Part shown: positions 25,777 through 34,084 of the stretch, piece by piece
How positions within the stretch are numbered: position 1 is the first letter of the stretch
Layout of the letters: every line of letters begins with the position of its first letter
Assembly (NCBI GenBank): GCA_964473245.1
Contig: CAYYOL010000016.1
Location: 1 to 42,744 of the forward strand
DNA: 42,744 nucleotides
Source: CAYZJV01 sp964473245
Lineage (GTDB): Bacteria > Spirochaetota > Spirochaetia > Sphaerochaetales > Sphaerochaetaceae
Reading direction: 5' to 3'
Translations under genes and position numbers: made by a program
Notes under the pieces: generated by a model
Databases searched by the model: none
What the model saw: only the letters and a program-made list of their open reading frames with translations
What the model was told of the DNA's origin: nothing

Positions 25777-26618
25777 ACGGCACCTCCTTTGTTCATGGCG
25801 CCGAGGCAAGCTCGATACAGCTCGGACACCGCGGTACCGAGTATGTACCGTTTGTATGCAGCAGTTCCTGTAATGTCATCTACGAAAGCAATGTCTGCAG
25901 CCGCAAGCGTTGCAGCATCTTCTGGTGCCGAAAGCTGTCCACTTGACACCCCCTCTTCGACCTGAATGAGTCGAGATATGCCACTGCCTTTGATCGCAGC
26001 GCAGATTCTTACGTCGTGCACCGAGTCGCTCGAGATGTCTGCTCCGAACGAAACAGTGACTGCTGCAGGACTCTGTGCCGTTCTCGAGAATCGACTCGAG
26101 GCGACAAAACGGCGTGGTTTATTCAGTACGATCTTCATGATGAGGCTCTCAGCGAAGTGCTCTCTGAAAGCATGGTACTCACGAATCGGAACATCCTCCT
26201 CATGATAGGTACCATCGTCTGCGATATCGGCAAGCAACAATCTAGCCTTCGCTGCAATCAACGTAGGTAGTAAGTAGGAGTCGTCTCTACTTAATGCGAT
26301 GTTCCCTCCTAGCGTAGCCATGTTTCTTCTCGTTCTGGATCCGCAGAAACGGAGTGCCTGCTTGAGATACTCGGGAATCATTTCACTTTCTAGTGCCTGC
26401 TGGAGCGTTACCATTGCACCAATCGAGACAATTCCATCTGAAGTCTCGATTGCATTGAGTCCAATCTCCTTAATCGACACGACACGGGAGCAAGCTACCG
26501 AAGAACCCAACCGGTTCACTTCAGTTCCACCTGCAAGAAACACTGTCCGTTCACCCGTTCGCTGACAAGCCTGTAAGGCCTCTTCAGGTGATTTGGATGT
26601 TATGAATTCGGTAATCAT
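25773..26618 (-). CDS. ygfM: YgfM, FAD-binding subunit of the purine molybdenum hydroxylase
   Basis: The 281-aa product is the FAD-binding (medium) subunit type of xanthine dehydrogenases. FLAGGTEVNRLGS near residue 30 is the FAD pyrophosphate loop (usually AGGTDL), and RNMATLGGNIALSRDDSYLLP is the second FAD block (usually RNxATIGGNI). The C-terminal domain ends GTAAYKRYILGTAVSELY, like the family's AYRRALAxxL. It should receive electrons from XdhD and pass them to an acceptor. It lies between the deaminase and xdhD with 4-base overlaps on both sides and a TAAGGAGGAGG ribosome site. No third 2Fe-2S subunit is encoded in the window. Confidence 0.9.
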   Translation of the reverse strand: MITEFITSKSPEEALQACQRTGERTVFLAGGTEVNRLGSSVACSRVVSIKEIGLNAIETSDGIVSIGAMVTLQQALESEMIPEYLKQALRFCGSRTRRNMATLGGNIALSRDDSYLLPTLIAAKARLLLADIADDGTYHEEDVPIREYHAFREHFAESLIMKIVLNKPRRFVASSRFSRTAQSPAAVTVSFGADISSDSVHDVRICAAIKGSGISRLIQVEEGVSSGQLSAPEDAATLAAADIAFVDDITGTAAYKRYILGTAVSELYRACLGAMNKGGAV

Positions 26619-28006
26619 ACCTCCTCCTTACGCTCTGCTTTCGCGAGCATTTCCCTACTGATAGCGTTGGCTTTGTGAACCAACGCTTCTTCATCGAAAC
26701 CGACCAGGTGGCCGTTATCGACCACGACCTTTCCATTCACGATGGTGTAGTCGGTGTTGTGGTTGTTTCCACAGAACAAGAGTGCCGCAATCGGATCCGA
26801 GAGTGACCCAGCATAGGGCAATGTGTGTACGTTGAAAATAGCCGCGTCGGCAGCCCACCCCTCTTCGAGTTTTCCCACCTGTGAGAAGTTGAGCATCTTG
26901 GCTCCATTCTCGCTGGCCATCTTGAACGTCTGCCTCGCAGTCAACGCTGCAGCACCCTTCTCGACACGTTGAAGCAACAGTGCGTTTCTCACCTCTCCAA
27001 GCATATCGGAGGAGTCGTTCGACGCAGAGCCATCTACGGCGATACCCACATTGACCCCCATCTCCAACATCTCCTGAACCCGACAGATGCCAGATCCGAG
27101 ACGCATATTCGAAGATGGACAATGTGCCACATGGGCTCCGGTCTCCTTGAGAATGTGCAACTCTTCGTCGTTGAAGTGGATTCCATGAGCGTAGAAGACA
27201 TCCGGACCAATGAGCTCACACTCCTGCATGAGTGCAACAGGTCGTTTCCCATACATCTGGATACAGAAATCGTTCTCATCTCGGGTCTCAGCCAAGTGGG
27301 TATGCAACCGAACTCCATGAGCTCGAGCAAGGCGGGCACTGTCACGCATGAGTTCCTTGGTCACGCTGAACGGACTACAGGGGGCAAGCACGATCTTATG
27401 CATCGCCATGGGTGAGCTGTCATGATATTGGGTGATGACTCGTTCACTGTCTTCCAGAATCTCATCGGCAGTCTGTACCACCGAATCGGGAGGGAGCCCT
27501 CCATCCTTCTGGCTGAGAGACATGGAGCCTCGAGTAGGACTGAACCGCATACCGAGCGCGTCGGCTGCTGCGAATTGCACGCCCATGAGGTCGCCATCGA
27601 AACCACGAGGGTAGAGATAGTGATGATCGGTCGAGCACGTGCAACCGGTCTTCAGCAACTCTGCCATGGCTAAGAGCGAAGAGTGGTATATTCCATCTGC
27701 ATCGATATATTTCCAGACATTGTAGAGAAACTTGAGCCAGTCGAAGAGCTCTGCATTCTGCACTGCTGGATGGTTTCTGGTGAGCGTCTGGTAGAAGTGG
27801 TGGTGTGTGTTCACGAAACCGGGAACCACGACATGCGACGAGCAATCTATGACTCGTGCACCGTGAGGGATATCCATATTCCCTTCTGGTGCGATCTGTG
27901 CTACCACCGAACCCTTCATGAGCATATCCGCTCCAGAGAGAGCGGGTTTGTCAGGGTCTGTCATCAGACTGAAGATATTTTTAAGTACCACCGCCTGTGT
28001 CTGCAT
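26615..28006 (-). CDS. 8-oxoguanine deaminase-like amidohydrolase
   Basis: The 463-aa product is a metal-dependent amidohydrolase of the atrazine-chlorohydrolase/guanine-deaminase group. Metal motifs: NTHHHF (H68, H70), RLHTHLAETRDEND, and VDGSASND near residue 320. SPTRGSMSLSQKDGGLPPDS is a block I associate with 8-oxoguanine deaminases, which release ammonia from 8-oxoguanine to give urate. Hydroxyatrazine-type or guanine deamination remains possible. It heads the operon deaminase-ygfM-xdhD (ATGA overlaps), so its product probably enters the same catabolic flow. GGGGGA precedes ATG 28004-28006. It is distinct from the second amidohydrolase, SsnA. Confidence 0.82.
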   Translation of the reverse strand: MQTQAVVLKNIFSLMTDPDKPALSGADMLMKGSVVAQIAPEGNMDIPHGARVIDCSSHVVVPGFVNTHHHFYQTLTRNHPAVQNAELFDWLKFLYNVWKYIDADGIYHSSLLAMAELLKTGCTCSTDHHYLYPRGFDGDLMGVQFAAADALGMRFSPTRGSMSLSQKDGGLPPDSVVQTADEILEDSERVITQYHDSSPMAMHKIVLAPCSPFSVTKELMRDSARLARAHGVRLHTHLAETRDENDFCIQMYGKRPVALMQECELIGPDVFYAHGIHFNDEELHILKETGAHVAHCPSSNMRLGSGICRVQEMLEMGVNVGIAVDGSASNDSSDMLGEVRNALLLQRVEKGAAALTARQTFKMASENGAKMLNFSQVGKLEEGWAADAAIFNVHTLPYAGSLSDPIAALLFCGNNHNTDYTIVNGKVVVDNGHLVGFDEEALVHKANAISREMLAKAERKEEV

Positions 28007-28063
28007 AGTTTCCCCCTATTCAGTTATATGGTCTTCCAGTCTCTCAGAGCCGATGATCTAGCA

Positions 28064-28078
28064 TGGTTCTGAGAACCA
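28064..28078. promoter_or_regulatory. Palindrome upstream of the deaminase-ygfM-xdhD operon
   Basis: TGGTTCT-G-AGAACCA, 7 bp each arm with one central base, 58 bases ahead of the start codon. It is a candidate operator. No clear -35/-10 pair was found around it, and the 19-bp purine element is absent from this gap. Confidence 0.4.
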
Positions 28079-28138
28079 AACTGCACAGACGTGCTGGTGT
28101 TAATGGGGCCATTGTGACCACGCACGGTTGAGCAGTAC

Positions 28139-28170
28139 CCGATTCCGGTGGATAAAATCACCGGAATCGG
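28139..28170. other. Long perfect hairpin between ygeY and the deaminase operon
   Basis: Twelve-bp perfect stem CCGATTCCGGTG (28139-28150) / CACCGGAATCGG (28159-28170) with an 8-base loop, 36 bases beyond the ygeY stop. No T tract follows on either strand, so it looks more like a 3'-end stabiliser or processing site than a simple terminator. Confidence 0.6.
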
Positions 28171-28205
28171 AGTAAGTACAGTATACCGTGATACCTCTCG
28201 GTTTT

Positions 28206-29174
28206 CTAGTTCTTCTGCTCCAAACTGTACGGAAGCATGGCGTAGAATGCCGAACAGATTTCAAGGTCGTCGATTCGGTTGATTTCGTTCGGAGCGTGGG
28301 CTTGTGCCTCATCGCCAGGACCGAATCCGATTGCCGGTATCTTATGACGACCCGTGGTGGCGACACAGTTGGTGCTGAATGTCCACTTATCAACGATCGG
28401 GTCCTTCTCGAACAGTGATCGGTGAGCTTCGACTCCAGCCTGAACAAGGTAGTGATCTTCATCGATCTTCCAAGTCGGGAAGTAGAGTTCCTGATGGTAA
28501 TCTTTCTGCGTCCAACCCAATTTTTCATAGATCGGCATTTCGACTTTGATATCTTCGGGAGCATCGCCGGTTGCCTTAGCAATATAGTCTCGCACCTGTC
28601 CGATTGCAAGATCGGCATCCTCACCCCAGGTGAGTCTCCTGTCGAGATAGAGCATGGCATAGTCTGCCACCGCACACTGACTGGGTCCACGAACATCGAT
28701 CTGACTCACGGTGATGGTTCCCTTTCCGAGGAAGTTCTCCTCATCGGGCTGCAGATCCTGGTTCAGCTGCTCCATTGCGAGCGCTGCTCGTGCGGCCTTA
28801 TATGCAGCACTCACGCCACGTTCAGGAGCGCTTCCGTGACAACTGATACCACGAAGAAATACCCGAATCTCCATTCTCCCTCGGTGACCACGATAGAGTC
28901 TGCAGCTTGTAGGCTCGGTGGAGACCACCAGATCTGGTTTGAACTGCTCCTCCTCTATCAGGTACTTCCAGCACATGCCATCACAGTCCTCTTCCATGAC
29001 CGTGAANNNNNNNNNNNNNNNNNNNNNNNNNNNNNNNNNNNNNNNNNNNNNNNNNNNNNNNNNNNNNNNNNNNNNNNNNNNNNNNNNNNNNNNNNNNNNN
29101 NNNNNNGAGAGGTTCTCTGCCGTGTACTGGCGGTATTCCGCCGCTTTCTTTCTGATGTCTTCCTGAATTCCCAT
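28206..29174 (-). CDS. ygeY: YgeY, M20-family metallohydrolase of the purine cluster (interrupted by assembly gap)
   Basis: Zinc-dependent M20 peptidase/deacylase-type hydrolase, closely similar to E. coli YgeY (about 403 aa) wherever sequence is available. Seen: MEEDCDGMCWKYL (active-site Glu pair), STEPTSCRLYRGHRGRMEIR, CHGSAPERG (dimerisation-domain His), DRRLTWGE, FSTNCVATTGRHKIP and HAPNE near the end. A run of 100 Ns removes the region that should carry the first zinc ligands (HxD and the following Asp). By comparison with YgeY about 85 more residues are missing than the Ns allow, so the true gap is nearer 350 bases. It likely cleaves an amide of a ring-opened purine product. AAGGAG precedes the ATG; ssnA lies 69 bases upstream. 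Confidence 0.88.
   Translation of the reverse strand: MGIQEDIRKKAAEYRQYTAENLXXXXXXXXXXXXXXXXXXXXXXXXXXXXXXXXXXFTVMEEDCDGMCWKYLIEEEQFKPDLVVSTEPTSCRLYRGHRGRMEIRVFLRGISCHGSAPERGVSAAYKAARAALAMEQLNQDLQPDEENFLGKGTITVSQIDVRGPSQCAVADYAMLYLDRRLTWGEDADLAIGQVRDYIAKATGDAPEDIKVEMPIYEKLGWTQKDYHQELYFPTWKIDEDHYLVQAGVEAHRSLFEKDPIVDKWTFSTNCVATTGRHKIPAIGFGPGDEAQAHAPNEINRIDDLEICSAFYAMLPYSLEQKN
29007..29106. other. Assembly gap (100 Ns)
   Basis: Exactly 100 unknown bases, the usual placeholder for a gap of unknown size, inside ygeY. Confidence 0.99.
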
Positions 29175-29196
29175 GTTCTGCTCCTTGGCTTATGAT

Positions 29197-29213
29197 CGCC
29201 CCGACTCGGGGCG
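29197..29213. other. GC-rich hairpin between ssnA and ygeY
   Basis: CGCCCCG / CGGGGCG stem (29197-29203 and 29207-29213) with a 3-base loop in the 69-base gap between the two genes. With no T tract, it may tune the relative expression of ygeY within the ygfK-ssnA-ygeY operon. Confidence 0.5.
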
Positions 29214-29243
29214 TATGTTTCGTTGTGTAACGTTTGGCTCCGG

Positions 29244-30581
29244 TCACGGAGCGATTGTGTCGACCCGTTTCCAGACGCGCTTTGCGACCTCTGCCGCCTT
29301 GGCATAGATCTCGTGGACATCAAAATCGAATGTCCGATGCTTCATGACCATGTTCCCTTCCACCATGACCGAATCGACACAATTGCTGCTCATGCCCCAC
29401 ACTATGTGGCCGGCGGCATTATCCGGTTCGATCGGGGTAGGATTCAGATAGTCGAGAACGGTGATATCTGCTTTATAACCCGGCTCGATTCTGCCGAACT
29501 GCTCACCGAAGTATCGTTCGAGGATCTTGTTTCCACGAGCGAGGACACCGGCGAAATCACCAGGCCACCAGGGGCCACCGGTATCTTTGTGCTTGAAGAA
29601 CGCGAGTTTGATCTCCTCGAACATGTTCCCACCGCAACCATCGGTTCCCAACACCAGGTTATCCACATTTTGCAACCGTTTGCAGTATCCTACATGGTTA
29701 TTCATATTGCTTCGAGGATTGTGGGCAAGAAAACTCTTTCGCTCATTGATCAACTCGATCTCTCGGTCGTTGAGCCATAACCCATGCACAAGCAGTGTAT
29801 TGTCCGAAAGGAGACCGAATTCGTCAAGTCTATTCACAATATCCTTGTGATAGTGGTGGTGCGAATGGACCGAATCGTATGCACCTTCTCCTACATGGAG
29901 GTGTATGCCACGACCTGTCTCTTCGCAGGCACCCTTCATAAGAGACAACCCTTCATCGGGGATGGTGAAGGGGGCATGTCCACCGATCATGGCTTCCACT
30001 AAGGGCTTATCACCCGCCTTCCGACGAGAATCCACCTGTTTTGCGAATGCGATGTTCTCCTGCACTCCGGCACGGACTTCATCCATGCCACCATTTCTAT
30101 CGGTCACCTCATAGCACGTGGCGCCGCGCACGCCAACCTCGCGCATACCACGTGCAATGGTATCGAGAGAGCCCTCTATGAACGAAGGGCTTGCATGGTG
30201 ATCGATACAGGATGTTGTGCCGGCGGCGATCGCATCGATGGAACAGATGAGGCTGGAGTAGTAGACGGCCTCTTCATCGAGAGCTCTGTCGAGTCGCCAC
30301 CACCACTCTTTCAAAACCTGAATGAAATCCTCTTGCGGTCCGGCCTGAACCAGCATGCCGCGAGAGAGTCCCGAGTAGTAGTGGTGATGTGAGCAGACCA
30401 TTCCCGGAATCAGGGTCTTGCCGGAAGCATCGAACACGGCAGCTCCGGGATAGGCGGACCCTGCATTCTTCCCCACTGCCACGATGGTGTCGTCCTTGAC
30501 TACGACATCGACCGGGTCGAGCACTTGAAACGGAGGTGTCGTCTGTACGACACGAGCTTGAGAGAATATCGTAATTGCCAT
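29244..30581 (-). CDS. ssnA: SsnA, amidohydrolase of the purine cluster
   Basis: The 445-aa product is a metal-dependent amidohydrolase that follows E. coli SsnA closely along its whole length. Blocks include PGMVCSHHHYYSGLSRG (first metal histidines), WWWRLDRALDEE, CIDHHASPSFIEGSLDT, GIHLHVGEG, NPRSNMNNHVGYC and LGTDGCGGNMFEE (metal Asp). It is thought to open or deaminate a heterocycle in anaerobic purine breakdown; the precise substrate is inferred only from the cluster. AAGGAGG precedes the ATG, 12 bases after the ygfK stop, so it is the second gene of ygfK-ssnA-ygeY. Confidence 0.92.
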   Translation of the reverse strand: MAITIFSQARVVQTTPPFQVLDPVDVVVKDDTIVAVGKNAGSAYPGAAVFDASGKTLIPGMVCSHHHYYSGLSRGMLVQAGPQEDFIQVLKEWWWRLDRALDEEAVYYSSLICSIDAIAAGTTSCIDHHASPSFIEGSLDTIARGMREVGVRGATCYEVTDRNGGMDEVRAGVQENIAFAKQVDSRRKAGDKPLVEAMIGGHAPFTIPDEGLSLMKGACEETGRGIHLHVGEGAYDSVHSHHHYHKDIVNRLDEFGLLSDNTLLVHGLWLNDREIELINERKSFLAHNPRSNMNNHVGYCKRLQNVDNLVLGTDGCGGNMFEEIKLAFFKHKDTGGPWWPGDFAGVLARGNKILERYFGEQFGRIEPGYKADITVLDYLNPTPIEPDNAAGHIVWGMSSNCVDSVMVEGNMVMKHRTFDFDVHEIYAKAAEVAKRVWKRVDTIAP

Positions 30582-30593
30582 AGTAAATCCTCC

Positions 30594-33500
30594 TTATTCA
30601 TCCACTGAACCGAGCAGATAGGGGTAGTTCACGATGATCTCTTCCATGATCACCGAAACCTCTTCGGGTAGATCGCCGTCGAGTGTACCATCTGCACTCA
30701 GTGTGTGCTTGGTGATATCTCCATCGACTCTCACTGTCACTACGCCATTTTCCATGAAGAAACCGGTGTTCTCCGAATTATCGAAATCGTCTGCTCTGCT
30801 GAACACGGTGAGCTTATCGAGATACGGTGCACCCTCCCATGGACAGAACGTAGCGCAGTTACCACACTCATTACAGAACGCATCGAGGTGGACAATCTGA
30901 TACGGATGGTCGAACAGGTCGTTTCTATGACGCATATCGATGGCCATATTCGCTCGGTTCGGACATACTTCGACACACTTGTTGCAAATGTACGAGCACT
31001 CCAGGCAGCGAGCAGCTTCCCGTTCGGCGAATTTCTTGATCGGCGAATCGAGTGCGAGTGACGGAAGATGTCTCCCCTTCTTTGCCCTGATTTCTCCGAA
31101 GAACTCGTCTTCTGCTGCTTCGATCTCATCGAGTTCCTCATTGGTGTACTCGTCTTCACTATCTTCATCGAGACAGGAGCAGTCGCCATCTGCATGGTCG
31201 TGTCCACAATCGCAATCGTGGTCATGCTCGTGAGCATCGTCTGCAAGAGAGCCGAGAACCGAATCGATTGCCGCTTCGACTGCCTTTCGGGCAGAGGCTA
31301 TGCAACGAACCACGGTTGAAGGTCCGCTTTGCGCATCGCCAAGCACATAGACGCCGGAGAGCGGAGTCTCGAGTGTCTTCTCGTCTGTCTTCGCCCATCC
31401 GCTTTCAGCAAGGGGAACGCCAAACCAAGAGAGTCGCTCGCCATCCACCTTCTCTCCGATTGCTGTAATCAGTGCATCGGCCTGCATGGTGATCGTCTTG
31501 TCTGTAGGAACCGGGCGTCTTCTTCCAGACGAATCGGGTTCACCGAGCTCCATAACTCTGCATACGAGCTTCCCACCCTCTTCGAAGGCTTCGGGGTTTG
31601 TGAGGAAGTGGAATGTCACCCCCTCATCGACTGCATTGTCGAACTCCTCAAGATCAGCAGGCATCTCTTTCTTGGTTCTCCGATAGAGAACCGATACATG
31701 CTCGACTCCGGGAACCCGCGTAGCTGCCCGTGCACTGTCCATAGCGGTATTCCCTCCCCCTACAACCACAACCTGCTTTCCAAGAGAAATTGTAGCGGGG
31801 TCCTTTCTGAACTGTGTAAGGAACTCGAGGGATGGGATGACTCGACTCCGATCTCCAGTGAGCGGGATCTCGTTGTCCACCTCGGCTCCGATCGCGTAGA
31901 AGAGGTGCTCGAATCCGCTCTTGTGTAGTGCATCGACGGTCACTGAGTCACTGCCCACGCCAAACTTGAAGTCCACTCCGTGTTGTGCAATGAAATCGAT
32001 ATCGGCCTGGAGCGCACTGTCGGGGAATCGGAACCCTGGAATGACATGCCTGGTGACACCACCAGCGCTCTGTTCACGCTCGAACACGGTGACGGCGAAG
32101 CCGGCTCGGGCGAGGAAGTAAGCTGCCGAGAGACCTGCAGGACCGGCACCGACGACGGCGGCTTTGACCACTGCCCCTTCGGGCTTCTCCCACCGTTTCA
32201 CATACTCTGCAAACCCCTGCTCTGCAGCGATCTTCTTCATCTCCCGTATGTGCACCGTACCCTCGTAGTCGAGTCGGGTACAATGGTACTGACACTGATG
32301 GTCACAGATATATCCGGTGAGATTCGGCAATGCATTGGTATCGTAGATGACTTCAAGCGCATCGGCATATTGCCCCTTTCCCACGAGGTAGATGTAGTCT
32401 GGCACATCCTGGTGTATGGGACAGGCTTGGACACACGGAGCTACATAACAATCGGTGAGCGGAAGCTTGCCCGGGACCGACACGGTATCGGTTCCACGAA
32501 AATCCTTCTGGACATATCGATCGGTTCGCGCCTCTGCAGCTAAGTGCTCCAGTTTCTCGACGTCGATCTCCGTAGCATTCCAGCTAGTGCTCTCCTGTTC
32601 GAGAATCTCGACCATCTGTTTCAGGCGTACGTATCCACCCGGTTTAAGCATATCCGTGGCGCAGGTAATCGGTCGAATACCGGTATCGAAGATATCGGCA
32701 ACCGTCATGGCATTCGCTCCTCCACAATACGAGATGGGAAGCTTTCCCGAGAACTCCTTCGACAATAGAGAAGCAACACCCGTGCTGAGCGGGAGGAGCG
32801 TTCTACCCGACATGTACATCTCGGCTCCTGGCAATACGCCCTGGTCGTTGACCGAGCCGAGCGTATTGGTGAGCTTGACACCGAAGCCGAGTTTCTGCTG
32901 GGCAGCGAGGTCGACCAGTCGATGCAGCATTCCCACAGCATCTGCATACTGAAGATCGTGATTGAATGAGTCTTTGCTGAGGCTGAGGTAATCGTAGCCG
33001 AGATCGTCCAGTATGGCTCGAACGGTATCGAACCCAAGCAGTGTGGGATTGAGCTTCACGAAGGTGTTGAGCCGTTTCTCCGTAAGCATGTACGAACAGA
33101 TTGCCTCGATCTCATCTGGTGGGCAGCCGTGCATGGTACTTATGGTGACCGACGGACTGATCTTCGACGAGATTCGATCGGGAAGATCAGCGATCTTTTC
33201 TGAAAGTCCCTCCCACTCGGTGCCATCCAACACCGATCCATCGCGCAAGAGAACGCGAAGCGATTCGATGGTACTGGTGAATATTTCAGATTCTCCTGCA
33301 TCGATCATGGAATCGATGAAGGTCTGCATTTTGGGCGTCTTGATCCCAGCAAGATCGTAACCGACACTCATATTGAAGATGAACGACGGGGACTCGAACG
33401 ATCCTCCCTGCAGGAGAGCTTCAATCAAGTGGAGAAGGACCCATGCCTTCACATACTCAGAGAGAGCTTTCGGTAAGGTGTATTCGGATGACCACTCGAC

Positions 33501-33818
33501 ATTGTATCCTTCATCGCGTGCATCGATACAAGGCTTGTCGATCTCGAGCGTATCCAATTGTTGGACAGTCTTCAGTTCCATGAACCGACCGCCGACCAGA
33601 TAACTGGCGACAATATTCTGGGCAAGCTGCGTATGTGGGCCGGCCGCAGGACCGAGTGGGGTCGCACATTTCTGTCCGAACACCGTGATCCCTTTAGCAG
33701 GGTCGGGACGACAGAACTGATCACGGTGAATACCGAAGATCGTTTCATTGTCTCGATACTCGGAAAAAATCCTCGTAATGAGTTCCTCGAATGGAACAGG
33801 GCGCATGATATCTCCCAT
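30594..33818 (-). CDS. ygfK: YgfK, multidomain flavo-iron-sulfur oxidoreductase of the purine cluster
   Basis: A 1074-aa protein built like dihydropyrimidine dehydrogenase or a GltD fusion. Residues 1-440 form a dihydroorotate-dehydrogenase-like barrel (GPAAGPHTQLAQN, STMHGCPPDEIEA, FVKLNPTLLG). A helical Fe-S domain follows (cysteines at 457, 462, 466, 505, 509, 513), then FAD (VVGAGPAGLSAA, 555-566) and NAD(P) (VVVVGGGNTAMDSA, 683-696) Rossmann units. Two 4Fe-4S motifs lie at 938-952 and 982-992. It probably passes electrons from NAD(P)H or ferredoxin to a purine intermediate. E. coli YgfK lacks the His/Cys/acidic insertion at about 858-908. The N-terminus MGDIMRP matches YgfK, which supports ATG 33818. 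First gene of ygfK-ssnA-ygeY. Confidence 0.93.
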   Translation of the reverse strand: MGDIMRPVPFEELITRIFSEYRDNETIFGIHRDQFCRPDPAKGITVFGQKCATPLGPAAGPHTQLAQNIVASYLVGGRFMELKTVQQLDTLEIDKPCIDARDEGYNVEWSSEYTLPKALSEYVKAWVLLHLIEALLQGGSFESPSFIFNMSVGYDLAGIKTPKMQTFIDSMIDAGESEIFTSTIESLRVLLRDGSVLDGTEWEGLSEKIADLPDRISSKISPSVTISTMHGCPPDEIEAICSYMLTEKRLNTFVKLNPTLLGFDTVRAILDDLGYDYLSLSKDSFNHDLQYADAVGMLHRLVDLAAQQKLGFGVKLTNTLGSVNDQGVLPGAEMYMSGRTLLPLSTGVASLLSKEFSGKLPISYCGGANAMTVADIFDTGIRPITCATDMLKPGGYVRLKQMVEILEQESTSWNATEIDVEKLEHLAAEARTDRYVQKDFRGTDTVSVPGKLPLTDCYVAPCVQACPIHQDVPDYIYLVGKGQYADALEVIYDTNALPNLTGYICDHQCQYHCTRLDYEGTVHIREMKKIAAEQGFAEYVKRWEKPEGAVVKAAVVGAGPAGLSAAYFLARAGFAVTVFEREQSAGGVTRHVIPGFRFPDSALQADIDFIAQHGVDFKFGVGSDSVTVDALHKSGFEHLFYAIGAEVDNEIPLTGDRSRVIPSLEFLTQFRKDPATISLGKQVVVVGGGNTAMDSARAATRVPGVEHVSVLYRRTKKEMPADLEEFDNAVDEGVTFHFLTNPEAFEEGGKLVCRVMELGEPDSSGRRRPVPTDKTITMQADALITAIGEKVDGERLSWFGVPLAESGWAKTDEKTLETPLSGVYVLGDAQSGPSTVVRCIASARKAVEAAIDSVLGSLADDAHEHDHDCDCGHDHADGDCSCLDEDSEDEYTNEELDEIEAAEDEFFGEIRAKKGRHLPSLALDSPIKKFAEREAARCLECSYICNKCVEVCPNRANMAIDMRHRNDLFDHPYQIVHLDAFCNECGNCATFCPWEGAPYLDKLTVFSRADDFDNSENTGFFMENGVVTVRVDGDITKHTLSADGTLDGDLPEEVSVIMEEIIVNYPYLLGSVDE

Positions 33819-33846
33819 AATGGTAACAGCTCCTTGGGATAGGTTT

Positions 33847-33865
33847 CGGGGAGCTAGATTCCCCG
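33847..33865 (-). other. Leader hairpin at the 5' end of the ygfK transcript
   Basis: CGGGGA / TCCCCG stem with a 7-base loop. The predicted transcription start (about 33866) falls right at its base, so the messenger would begin with a stem-loop, a form known to protect 5' ends. Confidence 0.45.
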
Positions 33866-33871
33866 GGTTTC

Positions 33872-33899
33872 ATTGTAAAGGAGTTTTAGGAGAAGTCAA
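33872..33899 (-). promoter_or_regulatory. Promoter of ygfK-ssnA-ygeY
   Basis: Read on the minus strand: TTGACT (33894-33899), 16-base spacer, TACAAT (33872-33877). Both boxes match the sigma70 consensus at 5 of 6 positions. Confidence 0.7.
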
Positions 33900-33905
33900 T
33901 CATTT

Positions 33906-33924
33906 TTGCAACATATTGCAACAG
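33906..33924. promoter_or_regulatory. Purine-regulon element, copy C (ygfK)
   Basis: Top strand TTGCAACATATTGCAACAG; 16 of 19 positions agree with copy B read on its minus strand. The two TTGCAA hexamers start 10 bp apart. It lies 6 bases upstream of the ygfK -35, as copies A and B do at their promoters. Confidence 0.7.
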
Positions 33925-33985
33925 AAATGGATGTTTTTGCGCCCTTTTTTTCCTCATTTCCGCTGGTTGATACTGTTATTTAAAC

Positions 33986-34020
33986 TACCTAGAAACTTAG
34001 GTAATACGCAATTTAATTGC
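33986..34020. promoter_or_regulatory. Two dyads in the ygfK / PLP-enzyme divergent region
   Basis: TACCTA (33986-33991) with TAGGTA (33998-34003), and GCAATT-T-AATTGC (34008-34020). They sit in an AT-rich 312-base intergenic region and may be further protein sites; none resembles a named box that I can defend. Confidence 0.35.
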
Positions 34021-34084
34021 TATTTTTCAAGCTTAGGCAAATTTTAAAATTATATATTTACATTTCCAATAAACCCGTGCTAGT

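Noticed and set aside
22897..26618. Calling xdhD/ygfM a conventional xanthine dehydrogenase
   Set aside because: The missing Fe-S ligands and the changed active-site block fit XdhD and not the standard enzyme.
25966..28072. Plus-strand open frames across the ygfM and deaminase genes
   Set aside because: They are shadows of well-supported minus-strand genes linked by ATGA overlaps.
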